Positions 38,696-48,080 of a stretch of 64,000 bases of DNA are shown in pieces. Within the stretch, counting starts at the first letter, position 1, and the number at the start of each line of letters is the position of its first letter. This DNA comes from Micavibrio aeruginosavorus ARL-13. GTDB taxonomy: Bacteria; Pseudomonadota; Alphaproteobacteria; Micavibrionales; Micavibrionaceae. Below the pieces are notes generated by a model that worked only from the letters and a program-made list of their open reading frames with translations, ran no database searches and was not told the DNA's origin. The DNA lies in NCBI RefSeq assembly GCF_000226315.1, contig NC_016026.1:1860001-1924000 (forward strand), read 5' to 3'. A program made the translations under genes and the position numbers.

Positions 38696-39577
38696 TTATG
38701 CCGCTTTCTTCAAACCTTTTTGCACACCCCAGTCAGAGATGAAACGCAGAACCAGTTTGGTCAGCTTTTGCCCGGCAATTGCCGCCCATTCAATGGTTTG
38801 ATCGTGGCTCAAAGCCTCGTCACCCATCCCAGCGGCCATGTTGGTGATGGCGGAACACCCAACAACCTTCAACCCGCAATGACGCGCGATAATGCATTCC
38901 GACACGGTGGACATGCCCACCGAATCCCCGCCCATCGCCTTCACCATGCGGATTTCCGCCGGGGTTTCGAATGTGGGGCCGAGGAAACCGGCATAGGTTC
39001 CCTCGATCAACGGCGTACCAATGGCGGCCGCGGCATTGAACAACATGCCGCGCAATTCGGCATCATAGGCATTATCCATCGGCGGGAAACGCGGGCCCCA
39101 TGCATCGTCGTTCGGCCCCGCCAGAACGTTCAGACCCGTAAAATTGATCTGGTCGGCAATGGCAATCAATTCACCCGCCGGCGCTTCCGGACGCAACGAA
39201 CCCGCCGCGTTGGTCAGGAACAAAACCTCAACCCCCAGCGTTTTCATGGTGCGGATCATCACCTTCAGCGGGGCGGGACCCACACCTTCGTACAAATGCG
39301 CGCGGCCCTTCAGGAAGATGGCTGGAACACCATCAATCGTACCGGCGATCAGGGTGCCGGCATGGCCCTCAACACTGGGGCGCGGGAAGCCGGGCAAATC
39401 GGTGTATGGGATGGTGGCCACAACATCCGCCGCATCGGCCACACCGCCCAGACCGGAACCCAAAATCACGGCGATTTTCGGCTGCATCCCGTTCAAACGG
39501 TTCAGAATGATATTGGTGGATTCGGCAATCGCGATATCCAGATTTTCATGTTCTTTCTTGCGGCCAAAAATGCTCAT
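38696..39577 (-). CDS. Purine nucleoside phosphorylase
   Basis: 293 residues. It is a trimeric-type PNP (PunA/DeoD-2 family): VILGSGLGGVADAADV, GHAGTLIAGTIDGVPAIFLKGRAHLYEG (phosphate/ribose site), TNAAGSLRPEAPAGELIAI, GTYAGFLGPTFETPAEIRM with the purine-site Glu, and KAMGGDSVGMSTVSECIIARHCGLKVVGCSAITNMAAG. It splits purine nucleosides with phosphate for salvage. Its start overlaps the stop of the upstream MFS gene (TAATG), so the two form an operon that may import and salvage nucleosides; that link is inference. Confidence 0.93.
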   Translation of the reverse strand: MSIFGRKKEHENLDIAIAESTNIILNRLNGMQPKIAVILGSGLGGVADAADVVATIPYTDLPGFPRPSVEGHAGTLIAGTIDGVPAIFLKGRAHLYEGVGPAPLKVMIRTMKTLGVEVLFLTNAAGSLRPEAPAGELIAIADQINFTGLNVLAGPNDDAWGPRFPPMDNAYDAELRGMLFNAAAAIGTPLIEGTYAGFLGPTFETPAEIRMVKAMGGDSVGMSTVSECIIARHCGLKVVGCSAITNMAAGMGDEALSHDQTIEWAAIAGQKLTKLVLRFISDWGVQKGLKKAA

Positions 39578-40911
39578 TACTCGGACTCCTCTTCTTCATC
39601 GTGAATTGTAAACAAAAACGCCATCCCGACAATCCAGAACAGCAAAATACTGATCATTCCGGCGCGCTGTGTTTCAAAAACCGCCACAGCCAGGCCATAA
39701 ACAAACGGCCCCACCATCGCCACGGCCCGCCCGGTAAAGGAATACAGACCATACGATTGCGCCACCAGTTCCGGCGGCGACAAACGGGCGACATAGGTCC
39801 GGCTGGCCGATTGCACCGGGCCAATAAACAGGCCGAGCGCCAACGCCAGGAACGTAAACAGCATCTTATCCTGCGCCAGCAAGACAGCCGCCCCAGCCAA
39901 AATCAGCCCGGCCAGAGACAAGATCAACGTCTGGCGCGATCCACGGTCATCATCCATGCCCGCAAACAAGGCCGCCCCAATGCCCGACGACACGTTCAGC
40001 AAGATGGCGAAGATCAGCAAATCGGTGAACGACATGGCGAACGTCGCCGCCGCGTACAGCCCGCCCATGGCGAACAACGTGTTCAACCCGTCGCGGTAAA
40101 TCGCACTGCCAATCAAGAAGCGGACCATATTTTTCTGCCGCCCCACGGTATGAACAGAGTCTTTCAACTGGCGCAGGCCGCGGCGCACGGATTCCATGAT
40201 GGAAATTTTTGACCGCGCCACATCCCCCGTCCAGATCAGCATCGGGATGGTAAACAACCCGAACCATATCGCCACCAGCGGCGCGACCAGACGCAAATTC
40301 TGGCCGCCGTCCTCCGACACAGGCAGAAAGGGCGGAACATCACCAAGCCCGACCAGCCCAAACAGAGACAGCGCCAGACAGATCAATCCGCCCATATACC
40401 CCATACCCCACGCCCACCCGGACACACGCCCAATCAAACGATGCGGGGCAATGTGCGGCAGCATGGCATTGTTGAACACCAAGGCAATTTCATAAGAGAC
40501 GTTTGCCATCACCAAGAGCGTCAGCACAAAAGCAATATTGCCCGGTGAACCATTCGGCTCGCCAAAATACATCAGGGCGGTACAGACGATACAGATCGCG
40601 CTGAAAATCCCGACCCAGGGTTTACGCGCACCAAAATGGTCGGCAATCGCCCCCAAAATCGGGCTGAGCACGGCGATGATCAAACCGGATATGCCAATCG
40701 CCATACCCCACTGCGCCGTGCCCGATACTTCGTTACCGACAATATTGCGGGCAAAAAAGACGGAGAAGATGAACGTAATGATCACTGTGGCAAAGGCCGA
40801 GTTCGCCCAATCATACAGGCACCATGCCGCAATTGATCGCCGTGTTGTGCGATCAAGCTGTAAAGGCGGCGATGGGACCATTGTTGTGGCCATACCGGAA
40901 GACCCAGTCAT
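39577..40911 (-). CDS. MFS permease, UMF1 / Atg22-like family
   Basis: About 444 residues from the ATG at 40911, with AGGAG 12 bases upstream; the open frame runs to 41136, over the divergent msrA start, which rules out the longer form. About twelve membrane helices. The N-terminal signature SIAAWCLYDWANSAFATVIITFIFSVFFA and the loop SPILGAIADHFGARKPW are typical of UMF1-type carriers. The C-terminus is acidic (DEEEESE). The substrate is unknown; coupling with the phosphorylase gene hints at nucleosides. Confidence 0.85.
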   Translation of the reverse strand: MTGSSGMATTMVPSPPLQLDRTTRRSIAAWCLYDWANSAFATVIITFIFSVFFARNIVGNEVSGTAQWGMAIGISGLIIAVLSPILGAIADHFGARKPWVGIFSAICIVCTALMYFGEPNGSPGNIAFVLTLLVMANVSYEIALVFNNAMLPHIAPHRLIGRVSGWAWGMGYMGGLICLALSLFGLVGLGDVPPFLPVSEDGGQNLRLVAPLVAIWFGLFTIPMLIWTGDVARSKISIMESVRRGLRQLKDSVHTVGRQKNMVRFLIGSAIYRDGLNTLFAMGGLYAAATFAMSFTDLLIFAILLNVSSGIGAALFAGMDDDRGSRQTLILSLAGLILAGAAVLLAQDKMLFTFLALALGLFIGPVQSASRTYVARLSPPELVAQSYGLYSFTGRAVAMVGPFVYGLAVAVFETQRAGMISILLFWIVGMAFLFTIHDEEEESE

Positions 40912-40976
40912 AGGGGGCCTTTTCTCCTGTTTCCAATGAATTAGATAGTTATAATAGCTAAACGATTGGACCTGAA

Positions 40977-41657
40977 ATGAAAAGCCGGATTCCCCCATTA
41001 TCCCGCCTCTTCCCGCTGATTTTGCTGGCGATTTTGCTGGCTTTTTATGCGGTTGCAGCAAAAGCGACCGATGGGGCCGTGACGGCCAAACCCAACAACC
41101 CTGATTTGGTGAGTACCATGCCCGACAATCTTCCAAAAGCGACCTTTGCCGGTGGATGTTTCTGGTGTCTGGAAAGTGAATTCAGAAAACAGCCCGGCGT
41201 TGTTTATACCGTTTCCGGCTATGCCGGGGGCCATGTTGAACATCCCAGCTATGAACAAGTGAGCCAGGGCCGCACTGGCCATGCCGAAGCGCTGGAAATT
41301 TATTACGATCCCACAAAAACGAATTACCAGACATTGCTGGATCACTTCCTGCGCCGCGCCCATGATCCGACGACGAAGGATGCGCAATGGGTCGATCACG
41401 GATCACAATATCGCTCCGCCATTTTCTATCATGACGAGGCACAGAAAAAGATCGCCGAGGACACCATTGCCCGGATCAACGCCGAAAAGATCTATAAAAA
41501 CCCCATCGTGACGGAAGTAACGGCGGCCCCCACCTTCTGGCCCGCAGAGGATTACCACCAGCAATATTACGAGAAGTACGAAGGCCGCACCGGGCAAGCC
41601 CATGTCCGCGTGATTGCGAAAGAGAAAATGAAGTCAGAAAAATATGGCACGAAATAA
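40977..41657 (+). CDS. msrA: Exported peptide methionine sulfoxide reductase MsrA
   Basis: 226 residues. A signal peptide covers about 1-30 (LFPLILLAILLAFYAVAAKA), so the enzyme works in the periplasm, unlike most cytoplasmic MsrA. The catalytic motif GGCFWC has the nucleophile Cys61; YEQVSQGRTGHAEALEIYYDP and HFLRRAHDPTTKDAQWVDHGSQYRSAIFY are classic. It reduces the S-epimer of methionine sulfoxide. It diverges from the MFS gene across 65 bases and overlaps the next gene by 14 bases. Confidence 0.95.
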   Translation: MKSRIPPLSRLFPLILLAILLAFYAVAAKATDGAVTAKPNNPDLVSTMPDNLPKATFAGGCFWCLESEFRKQPGVVYTVSGYAGGHVEHPSYEQVSQGRTGHAEALEIYYDPTKTNYQTLLDHFLRRAHDPTTKDAQWVDHGSQYRSAIFYHDEAQKKIAEDTIARINAEKIYKNPIVTEVTAAPTFWPAEDYHQQYYEKYEGRTGQAHVRVIAKEKMKSEKYGTK

Positions 41658-41943
41658 CGATTTAAACGGTGCTGTATTGCATATCCGCCTGTCCCCCGGC
41701 GCATCGTCAGACGGGTTTCGCGGATGGATGACGGATGAACAGGGGCGCGATGTCCTGAAAATCAGCGTGACCGCCATTGCCGAAAACGGCAAAGCGAATG
41801 AGGCGTTGATCAAGCTCCTGTCCAAAACACTCAAACACCCCAAAACCGCGATTGAAATTCGTAGCGGCCACACGGACCGGAACAAGGTTTTGTATTTTGA
41901 CGGGCTGGCGGCGGATACGTTGGCCAGCCGACTGCCCCGTTGA
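41644..41943 (+). CDS. DUF167 / UPF0235 (YggU-like) protein
   Basis: 99 residues. It starts 14 bases inside msrA, so translation is probably coupled. The family core is visible: LHIRLSPGASSDGF, ISVTAIAENGKANEALIKLLSKTL, and IRSGHTDRNKVLYFDG (the conserved G-x-x-x-R-x-K element). It is a small alpha/beta protein of unknown function, widely conserved in bacteria and eukaryotes. Confidence 0.9.
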   Translation: MARNNDLNGAVLHIRLSPGASSDGFRGWMTDEQGRDVLKISVTAIAENGKANEALIKLLSKTLKHPKTAIEIRSGHTDRNKVLYFDGLAADTLASRLPR

Positions 41944-41956
41944 TATCCGCATAATA

Positions 41957-41984
41957 AAAAAGCCCCCGATTACGGGGGCTTTTT
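41957..41984. terminator. Bidirectional terminator between DUF167 and DUF1761 genes
   Basis: AAAAAGCCCCCG pairs with CGGGGGCTTTTT around a 4-base loop. A-tract and T-tract on both sides let it serve both convergent genes. Confidence 0.9.
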
Positions 41985-42000
41985 AAAAAATCTCTTTTGC

Positions 42001-42432
42001 TTATGCCGCGGCTTTCAACAAATCCGCCATCACGATATGCGTGACCGCGAACAAATAATATCCACCCAGTTGATACGCACTGTCGATGGCCACGGCGTTC
42101 AGCGGATAACCCGTATAAAACGCGCCCATAATGGTCGGCGGCATCGCAAACGCCACCCACAGCAAACACGCCAGAGAAATCAGGCCCGGAGCGGAATGAA
42201 TATCCATCGCCACGACGAAGAAGGAGAAGAAGAACGCCGCCATCATCCACAGCATGAAAGACACAACGATGGGCAACGGCGTGGGTTGCATGTCACCCAG
42301 TCCCTTGCCACGGGCCTCCACCCATTTTTTACCCAGCACCTTCGGATGATACCAGAGCAGACCCAGAAGGAAGGCCGCCATGCCCGATACAACGGTTTCA
42401 ACGATCGGAAACGCAAAGCCTGAAAATTCCAT
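42001..42432 (-). CDS. DUF1761-family membrane protein
   Basis: 143 residues with an AGGAGG ribosome-binding site. Four hydrophobic helices (VVSGMAAFLLGLLWY, VVSFMLWMMAAFFFSFFVVAM, LISLACLLWVAFAMPPTIMGAFY, and the last near LGGYYLFAVTHIVMA). LLWYHPKVLGKKWVEARG after the first helix is the typical family motif. It is an inner-membrane protein of unknown function. It sits downstream of sdhB and is convergent with DUF167. Confidence 0.8.
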   Translation of the reverse strand: MEFSGFAFPIVETVVSGMAAFLLGLLWYHPKVLGKKWVEARGKGLGDMQPTPLPIVVSFMLWMMAAFFFSFFVVAMDIHSAPGLISLACLLWVAFAMPPTIMGAFYTGYPLNAVAIDSAYQLGGYYLFAVTHIVMADLLKAAA

Positions 42433-42474
42433 TCTGATCCTCCTGATAAATTATTTTTTAAAGTGGACGCCCGG

Positions 42475-43272
42475 TTAGGCCTGGCGCGCCACCATCAATT
42501 TCTTCAATTCGGCAATCGCCTTCGCCGGATTCAACCCCTTCGGACAGGCGTTGGTGCAGTTCATAATCGTGTGGCAACGATACAGGCGGAACGGATCTTC
42601 TAATTGATCCAGACGTTCGCCCGTGGCTTCGTCGCGGGAATCGATAACCCAGCGATAGGATTGCATCAAAATGGCCGGACCCATAAAGCGGTCGCCGTTC
42701 CACCAATAGCTGGGGCAGGATGTCGAGCAGCAGAAGCACAGAATGCACGCTGCCGGACCGCGCCCGTCAGTACCGTTCAACAGGTCCGCATCCTCCGCGC
42801 TTTGCAGACGTTCGCGCGTCGGGGCTGGGGATTCCGTTTTCATCCACGGTTCAATCGATTGGTATTGCGCAACGATGTGCGTTTGGTCCGGGACCAGATC
42901 CTTCACCACCGGCATATGCGGCAGCGGAGAAATTTTGGCGTCGCCGCTGATCTCGCTGATCGGCTTCAGGCAGGCGAGCGTGTTTTTCCCGTCGATGTTC
43001 ATCGCGCAGGACCCACAAATCCCCTCGCGGCAGGAGCGGCGGAAAGTCAGCGTGGAATCGACATCGTTCTTAATATGGATTAGCGCGTCCAGAACCATCG
43101 GGCCGCATTTTTCCAGATCGATTTCATAGCGATCCTCGCGCGGGTTCTCATCCTTCTCCGGATCCCAGCGATAGATCTTGAACGTTTTTTTCTTCTTCGC
43201 GCCCTCGCCCGCGGCTTTCACCGTGCGACCGGGTTTGACTTTGGAATGCTGAGGCAGAGACAATTGAACCAT
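42475..43272 (-). CDS. sdhB: Succinate dehydrogenase iron-sulfur subunit
   Basis: 265 residues from the ATG at 43272 (a GTG at 43287 is possible). The 2Fe-2S ligands lie in [24 protein letters not shown]. The 4Fe-4S and 3Fe-4S ligands lie in [17 protein letters not shown] and [21 protein letters not shown]. It passes electrons from SdhA to ubiquinone at the inner membrane. The first 40 residues are Lys-rich and longer than usual. It is separated from sdhA by about 2 kb and three unrelated genes, which is unusual. Confidence 0.96.
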   Translation of the reverse strand: MVQLSLPQHSKVKPGRTVKAAGEGAKKKKTFKIYRWDPEKDENPREDRYEIDLEKCGPMVLDALIHIKNDVDSTLTFRRSCREGICGSCAMNIDGKNTLACLKPISEISGDAKISPLPHMPVVKDLVPDQTHIVAQYQSIEPWMKTESPAPTRERLQSAEDADLLNGTDGRGPAACILCFCCSTSCPSYWWNGDRFMGPAILMQSYRWVIDSRDEATGERLDQLEDPFRLYRCHTIMNCTNACPKGLNPAKAIAELKKLMVARQA

Positions 43273-43457
43273 GATGGCAGACGTCACATTGAAGTTTGTT
43301 GGAAAAACCCGCCCGTCGAATATTCCATAAAACAGTATAAATCGGGAGCGGTTACGCTTCCTTTAAAGTACGCTTTTGCAGACGCAAAGAAAAGGCGAAA
43401 AAACGCCCTTTTCCTGTGAAAAATGTGCGGGTTAGATCGATTTTTCAGGGGAGGATG

Positions 43458-43835
43458 TCAGGACGGATTGATCGAGCCCGGCTTCAAAGACCGCAATGTG
43501 TTCACGGCGACACAGGCTCCTTTGATCCCGCCATTCACCACGGTGGTAAAACGGCGGCTCAAATCATCGATCTGGGCATCATGGCGCGCGCGTTGCGCGG
43601 TATCCAGCGTTGGTTGAAATTCCGTCTGCAGGCGCTGGATCTCGTCGCCAATGGCCTTGCGGGCCTTCAGCCGCAAATCCCGGGTCATGTCGTTGACTTT
43701 ATCATTAAACGCTTCCCACAGGCTCCGACGCGGGTCCGGCGGACCGCCAGAGCCCCCGCCACGGCGGCGCTCTTCCGCCTCGACATCATGCCAGGTGGCG
43801 GCGCGAACCTTGGGAATTTCGTTATAATAGGCCAA
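43458..43835 (-). CDS. Hypothetical 125-residue protein
   Basis: I do not recognise it. It has an Arg/Gly-rich low-complexity stretch (EERRRGGGSGGPPDPRRSL, about 21-39). A helical, charged region follows (FNDKVNDMTRDLRLKARKAIGDEIQRLQTEFQPTLDTAQRARHD), and a C-terminal part has a hydrophobic bias (FTTVVNGGIKGACVAVNTL). No signal peptide or metal motif. It lies in the insert that separates sdhA from sdhB, 88 bases downstream of the 2OG-oxygenase gene and possibly co-transcribed with it. Confidence 0.6.
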   Translation of the reverse strand: MAYYNEIPKVRAATWHDVEAEERRRGGGSGGPPDPRRSLWEAFNDKVNDMTRDLRLKARKAIGDEIQRLQTEFQPTLDTAQRARHDAQIDDLSRRFTTVVNGGIKGACVAVNTLRSLKPGSINPS

Positions 43836-43923
43836 AATCGCATCCTTTCGCGGGACGAATACGACAATTATCGCAACAAAATACCACGAAAAGAGTTAAA
43901 ACAGCAATAAAACACCCCTGACC

Positions 43924-44859
43924 TTACGGTTTAGGGGCGTCTTTCGTCTTATGAATCTGCTGGATCTGCCAGGTCACAAAATCGCGCACCGAAACGGCCA
44001 CCCGCCCATCCGCGCCCGCCGGCGGGAAATAATCAGGCCGCACGCCATCCGCCACCTGATTGAATTTCTTCAACGGGGTCAGGATAACATCCGGATTCGG
44101 GTGCACGAAAAACACGATTGTCTGGCGCGGGGAATGCGCCTCAACACGGTGCCATGACGGTTTCAAATCATTGTTGGTCATCAATCCCAACATCATGCCG
44201 CCATTCAGGATCAGCTCGTCATCGCTCTCCGCAACGACCGCATATTCATGGCCATCACGCGCCGTGACGAACAGGCCCGGTTCATCCGCGCGCAGCCATG
44301 TCAGGAAGTTCAAATCAAGATGGTTCGCCGCGCTACCCGCCTTTGGGTAATGCAGCAGGCGCATCATGCTTAAACTATCCTGTAATTTGTCATCGAAGAA
44401 GGCCTCGTCCTCGCCCATATAAACCGCCAGCGGCTTCACCACACGGGCGGTTAAATCTTCAAACGCGGAATACAACGACATCATCGATGGTTTGAAGGAT
44501 GATTGGCGCGGCACAGTCAGAATTTTTTGCTCTTGCCCGGCCAGTGGATGACCCGACGGCAACCGCGCGCGAATGTTCCATTGTTCTTTCATATCGGGAA
44601 CATCTTGCCCGCGCGCCGTTTCATGGTTGCGCGAATACCCGATCAGCCCCTCATTGCCATGCATCTGATGGCGGTCTTTGGTTGCCGGGCGCTTGCGGAA
44701 AAACTGGCGCGCATTGTCCTCGGCCTGGGTGATGATGTCTTTTGAAATACCGTGACCACGCACGCGGACAAACCCAAAATCGTGGAATGCTTTTCCGAAG
44801 GCGGCGGCAAAGGCGGCCGGATCGGCATCATAGTCACGCAAATCAAAAACGGGGATCAT
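43924..44859 (-). CDS. 2-oxoglutarate/Fe(II) oxygenase, isopenicillin-N-synthase-like
   Basis: 311 residues. It has an N-terminal DIOX_N region (IPVFDLRDYDADPAAFAAAFGKAFHDFGFVRVRGHGI) and a C-terminal double-stranded beta-helix. The iron facial triad is HLD in AANHLDLNFLTWL and a distal His in PSWHRVEAHSPRQT; the Arg of SPRQT would bind 2-oxoglutarate or substrate. Members oxidise small molecules, and many bacterial ones have no known substrate. An AGGGAG sequence precedes the start. It diverges from the tautomerase gene across 180 bases. Confidence 0.88.
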   Translation of the reverse strand: MIPVFDLRDYDADPAAFAAAFGKAFHDFGFVRVRGHGISKDIITQAEDNARQFFRKRPATKDRHQMHGNEGLIGYSRNHETARGQDVPDMKEQWNIRARLPSGHPLAGQEQKILTVPRQSSFKPSMMSLYSAFEDLTARVVKPLAVYMGEDEAFFDDKLQDSLSMMRLLHYPKAGSAANHLDLNFLTWLRADEPGLFVTARDGHEYAVVAESDDELILNGGMMLGLMTNNDLKPSWHRVEAHSPRQTIVFFVHPNPDVILTPLKKFNQVADGVRPDYFPPAGADGRVAVSVRDFVTWQIQQIHKTKDAPKP

Positions 44860-45039
44860 GGCCCGGTTACTCCCTGATAAGTGGTACTTTATTATTTTTC
44901 ATACTGATTCCACAGGGGCCGCGCCCTGTAAACCCCTGCCCCGCGGGATTCCGCCCCCAATCCCGCACTTTTCAACGCCCCGCCACTCTGGCATCCTCAA
45001 ACCCAGCTTATAACCCTGACTTAAACAAAGGATACCCCC

Positions 45040-45231
45040 ATGCCCATCGTCCAGATCCATTTGATCGAAGGCCGCACCGTGGACCAAAAACGCGCTTTGG
45101 TCGAAAAGGTCACCGCCGCCGTGTGCGAAACCGTCAACGTCACCCCGGAACACGTCAAAATCATCCTGTCCGACATGGCCAAGCATGATTATGCGATTGG
45201 TGGGGTGTTGAAGCTGGATGCGCAGAAGTAA
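45040..45231 (+). CDS. 4-oxalocrotonate tautomerase family protein
   Basis: 63 residues, the standard length of the short 4-OT family. The sequence MPIVQIHLIEGRTVDQKRAL gives the catalytic Pro1 after Met removal. VTAAVCETVNVTPEHVKIILSDM follows the family pattern, but the usual Arg39 position is not clear. AAAGGA lies upstream as ribosome-binding site. Such proteins catalyse keto-enol tautomerisation or related reactions in aromatic catabolism, but no pathway partners are visible. It is a single gene inserted in the sdh locus on the opposite strand. Confidence 0.9.
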   Translation: MPIVQIHLIEGRTVDQKRALVEKVTAAVCETVNVTPEHVKIILSDMAKHDYAIGGVLKLDAQK

Positions 45232-45252
45232 TTCACGCACCACACGACATAA

Positions 45253-45281
45253 AAAAAGCCCCCGATCACCGGGGGCTTTTT
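45253..45281. terminator. Bidirectional terminator between tautomerase gene and sdhA
   Basis: AAAAAGCCCCCG pairs with CGGGGGCTTTTT around loop ATCAC (approximately), flanked by A and T runs. It is almost the same sequence as the terminator at 41957. It ends the sdhC-sdhD-sdhA transcript before sdhB. Confidence 0.9.
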
Positions 45282-45289
45282 GTTAATCC

Positions 45290-47080
45290 TTAGTACACAC
45301 GCGCCTTTGGCGGGACCGCTTCGACTTCGTCGGTCAGGGTGTGCAGATTGACCGGACGGTAGCCGATGGAGTGGCTGCCATCTGCGCCAACCCATGTCAC
45401 GCTGTGCTTCAGCCAGTTCTGGTCATCGCGTTCGGAGAAATCTTCACGCGCATGCGCGCCACGGCTTTCCTGACGGTTCAGGGCCGATTGGATCGTGGCG
45501 ACGGATTGATACAACAGGTTATCCAGCTCCAGCGTTTCAACCAGATCGGTGTTGAACACCAGCGAACGGTCGGTCACGCCGATATCGCCGCGTGCAGCAA
45601 AGCACTTCGCGATTTTCTCACAGCCTTCGGCCAGAACATCGCCCGTGCGGAACACGGCGGCGTGGTCCTGCATCGCCTTCTGCATTTCGAGGCGCAGCTT
45701 CGCCGTCGGGGTTGAACCCGATGCGTTGCGGTAGCCATCAAAACGCGCCAGCGCGCCATCCAGATGATCGGACGGCAGAGCGCGGTGCGGCGCGCCCGGA
45801 CGAACAATATCCGCCGCGCGGATCGCCGCAGCCCGGCCAAACACGACCAGATCGAGCAGAGAGTTGGAACCCAGACGGTTCGCGCCGTGAACAGATACGC
45901 ATGCGGCCTCACCAATCGCCATCAGACCCGGCACCACGCGGTGCGGATCATTGGCGGTCGGGTTCAGCACTTCGGTATTCACGTTGGTCGGAATACCGCC
46001 CATGTTGTAGTGAACGGTCGGCAGAACCGGAATCGGTTCCTTCGTCACGTCCACGCCAGCGAACACGCGGGCGGATTCAGCAATACCCGGCAGGCGGGAA
46101 TGGATGATATCCGGGTCCAGATGCTCAAGGTGCAGGTGAATATGGTCCTTATCCTTGCCAACGCCGCGCCCTTCACGGATTTCGATGGTCATGGAGCGGG
46201 ATACAACGTCACGCGACGCCAGATCCTTCGCGCTCGGCGCGTAACGTTCCATGAAACGCTCGCCCTCGCTGTTGGTCAGGTAACCGCCTTCACCACGAAC
46301 ACCTTCGGTGATCAGGCAACCGGCACCGTAAATGCCCGTCGGGTGGAATTGAACAAATTCCATGTCCTGCATCGGCAGACCAGCGCGCAGAACCATGCCG
46401 CCGCCATCGCCCGTGCATGTGTGCGCCGAGGTGCAGGAGAAATACGCGCGGCCATAACCGCCCGTCGCCAGAACGGTCTGGTGACCGCGGAAGCGGTGCA
46501 GCGTGCCCGTGTTCAAATCCCACGCCAGAACACCCGCACATTCGCCTTCCGGCGTCATGATCAGGTCGAGCGCAAAATATTCAACGAAGAATTCAGCCTT
46601 ATGCTTCAGCGCCTGTTGATACAGCGTGTGCAAAATGGCGTGGCCCGTCCGGTCCGCCGCCGCGCATGTACGTTGGGCCGTGCCCTTGCCGTAGTGCGTG
46701 GTCATGCCGCCGAAGGCACGTTGGTAAATCTTCCCTTCCGGTGTGCGCGAGAACGGAACGCCGTAATGTTCCAGTTCGATAATCGCCGGAATCGCCTCGC
46801 GGCACATATATTCAATCGCGTCCTGATCGCCCAGCCAGTCCGACCCCTTGATGGTGTCGTAGAAGTGGAAACGCCAATCATCTTCGCCCATGTTGCCGAG
46901 TGCCGCGGAAATACCGCCCTGCGCCGCAACGGTGTGGGACCGCGTCGGGAACACCTTGGTGATGCAGGCGGTTTTCAAACCCTTTTCCGCCATGCCAAAC
47001 GTGGCGCGCAAACCCGCGCCACCGCCACCGACAACGATGACATCATAGAAATGATCGACGATTTGATACGCGTTGGTCAT
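45290..47080 (-). CDS. sdhA: Succinate dehydrogenase flavoprotein subunit
   Basis: 596 residues. The FAD-binding Rossmann motif is [21 protein letters not shown], the covalent-FAD His is in [18 protein letters not shown], and the substrate region is [25 protein letters not shown]. The capping and C-terminal helical domains are complete ([29 protein letters not shown]). It oxidises succinate to fumarate in the TCA cycle. It follows sdhD by 12 bases and is followed by a terminator rather than sdhB. Confidence 0.97.
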   Translation of the reverse strand: MTNAYQIVDHFYDVIVVGGGGAGLRATFGMAEKGLKTACITKVFPTRSHTVAAQGGISAALGNMGEDDWRFHFYDTIKGSDWLGDQDAIEYMCREAIPAIIELEHYGVPFSRTPEGKIYQRAFGGMTTHYGKGTAQRTCAAADRTGHAILHTLYQQALKHKAEFFVEYFALDLIMTPEGECAGVLAWDLNTGTLHRFRGHQTVLATGGYGRAYFSCTSAHTCTGDGGGMVLRAGLPMQDMEFVQFHPTGIYGAGCLITEGVRGEGGYLTNSEGERFMERYAPSAKDLASRDVVSRSMTIEIREGRGVGKDKDHIHLHLEHLDPDIIHSRLPGIAESARVFAGVDVTKEPIPVLPTVHYNMGGIPTNVNTEVLNPTANDPHRVVPGLMAIGEAACVSVHGANRLGSNSLLDLVVFGRAAAIRAADIVRPGAPHRALPSDHLDGALARFDGYRNASGSTPTAKLRLEMQKAMQDHAAVFRTGDVLAEGCEKIAKCFAARGDIGVTDRSLVFNTDLVETLELDNLLYQSVATIQSALNRQESRGAHAREDFSERDDQNWLKHSVTWVGADGSHSIGYRPVNLHTLTDEVEAVPPKARVY

Positions 47081-47092
47081 GATTATGCGCCC

Positions 47093-47491
47093 TTACGCAA
47101 ATGCGATTTTGAGGATGGAGAAAATGCCGGCAACGCCAGCCGCAATGAATGCCAGGCGGATCGCCGCCAGCTTCACAATCTTGAATCCTTCGTTATGCAC
47201 GTAATCCTCAACCACCACCTGGGTGCCCAGAACGGCATGGTAGAAGGTCGACAGGATCGTCAGGATCATCAGCACGGCATTGACCGGATGCGCCAGCCAT
47301 ACGGTGAACGTTTCATACGTCCACACCGGCATTTGCGTGACTGTCCAGATCAGCCAGCCCATCAGGACAAGGTTGGACACGGCCGTAATGCGCTGGTGCC
47401 ACCAATGCGTTACACCGGAATGGGCCGCGCCCAGACCGCGCGCACGCGCCAGCGGATTTTTATGCGGTGTATCGTTCCATTTCATCGACAT
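47093..47491 (-). CDS. sdhD: Succinate dehydrogenase membrane anchor subunit
   Basis: 132 residues from the ATG at 47491; the longer open frame reaches into sdhC. Three membrane helices and the family start NPLARARGLGAAHSGVTHWWHQRITAVSNLVL are visible. The haem-ligand His is expected in LSTFYHAVLGTQVVVEDYVHNEG. It anchors SdhAB and forms part of the quinone site with SdhC. Confidence 0.92.
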   Translation of the reverse strand: MSMKWNDTPHKNPLARARGLGAAHSGVTHWWHQRITAVSNLVLMGWLIWTVTQMPVWTYETFTVWLAHPVNAVLMILTILSTFYHAVLGTQVVVEDYVHNEGFKIVKLAAIRLAFIAAGVAGIFSILKIAFA

Positions 47492-47505
47492 GTTCAAAAG
47501 CCCTA

Positions 47506-47943
47506 TTAGAATTGTTTCAGCGCGATCAGCATGGAATCCACATCGGACCATGGGCAGACATACCACCACAACGCCGCCGTGGCGGCGAGAGCGCCAACCA
47601 GAACGAGCCAGCCGCTTTCTTTCGCCGTTTTAATTTCAAAACCGCGCCCGATATCCCAGAACAGGTGGCGAATGCCATTCAGCCCGTGGAAAATCAGCGC
47701 AAAGGTCCAGCCGACCAGAAACAGTGTGCCCACCGGATGGGAGGCCGCCTTCTGGAAGAACGCATACGCCTCTGGTCCGATGGCCGCAGCCACCAGCATC
47801 CACACCAGCACAAAAGCGCCAATGGCCAGCGCCATGCCGCTCATCCGGTGCAGGATGGACAGGGCCATGGTGATTTCCCAGCGATAAACCTGAATATGGG
47901 GGGATAACGGGCGGGGCCGTTTGGTGGATGTGGTCGGTTGCAT
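47506..47943 (-). CDS. sdhC: Succinate dehydrogenase cytochrome b556 subunit
   Basis: 145 residues from the ATG at 47943, which has CGGAG as ribosome-binding site. Signature RPRPLSPHIQVYRWEITMALSILHRMSGMAL, three membrane helices, and the haem-ligand His in FHGLNGIRHLFWDIG. It is the first gene of the sdhC-sdhD-sdhA unit; the promoter must lie in 47944-48080. Confidence 0.94.
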   Translation of the reverse strand: MQPTTSTKRPRPLSPHIQVYRWEITMALSILHRMSGMALAIGAFVLVWMLVAAAIGPEAYAFFQKAASHPVGTLFLVGWTFALIFHGLNGIRHLFWDIGRGFEIKTAKESGWLVLVGALAATAALWWYVCPWSDVDSMLIALKQF

Positions 47944-48080
47944 GGACGCTCCGGCAAAAGACAAAAACAGATTGAATTCAGGCGGTTATAATAATACTGC
48001 GCCGCATGAATGCAACCCTCTTTCGCCGGAGAATCCCCAAAATTAAAAGATGATTTTTGTTTTAAATCAAATGGATAGAA

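Noticed and set aside
39577-41136. 519-residue form of the MFS carrier
   Set aside because: The extra 75 residues cross the divergent msrA start and do not resemble the family; the ATG at 40911 was chosen.
45764-47509. 581-residue antisense frame opposite sdhA
   Set aside because: Antisense to the highly conserved sdhA-sdhD genes; His/Arg-rich composition typical of shadows.
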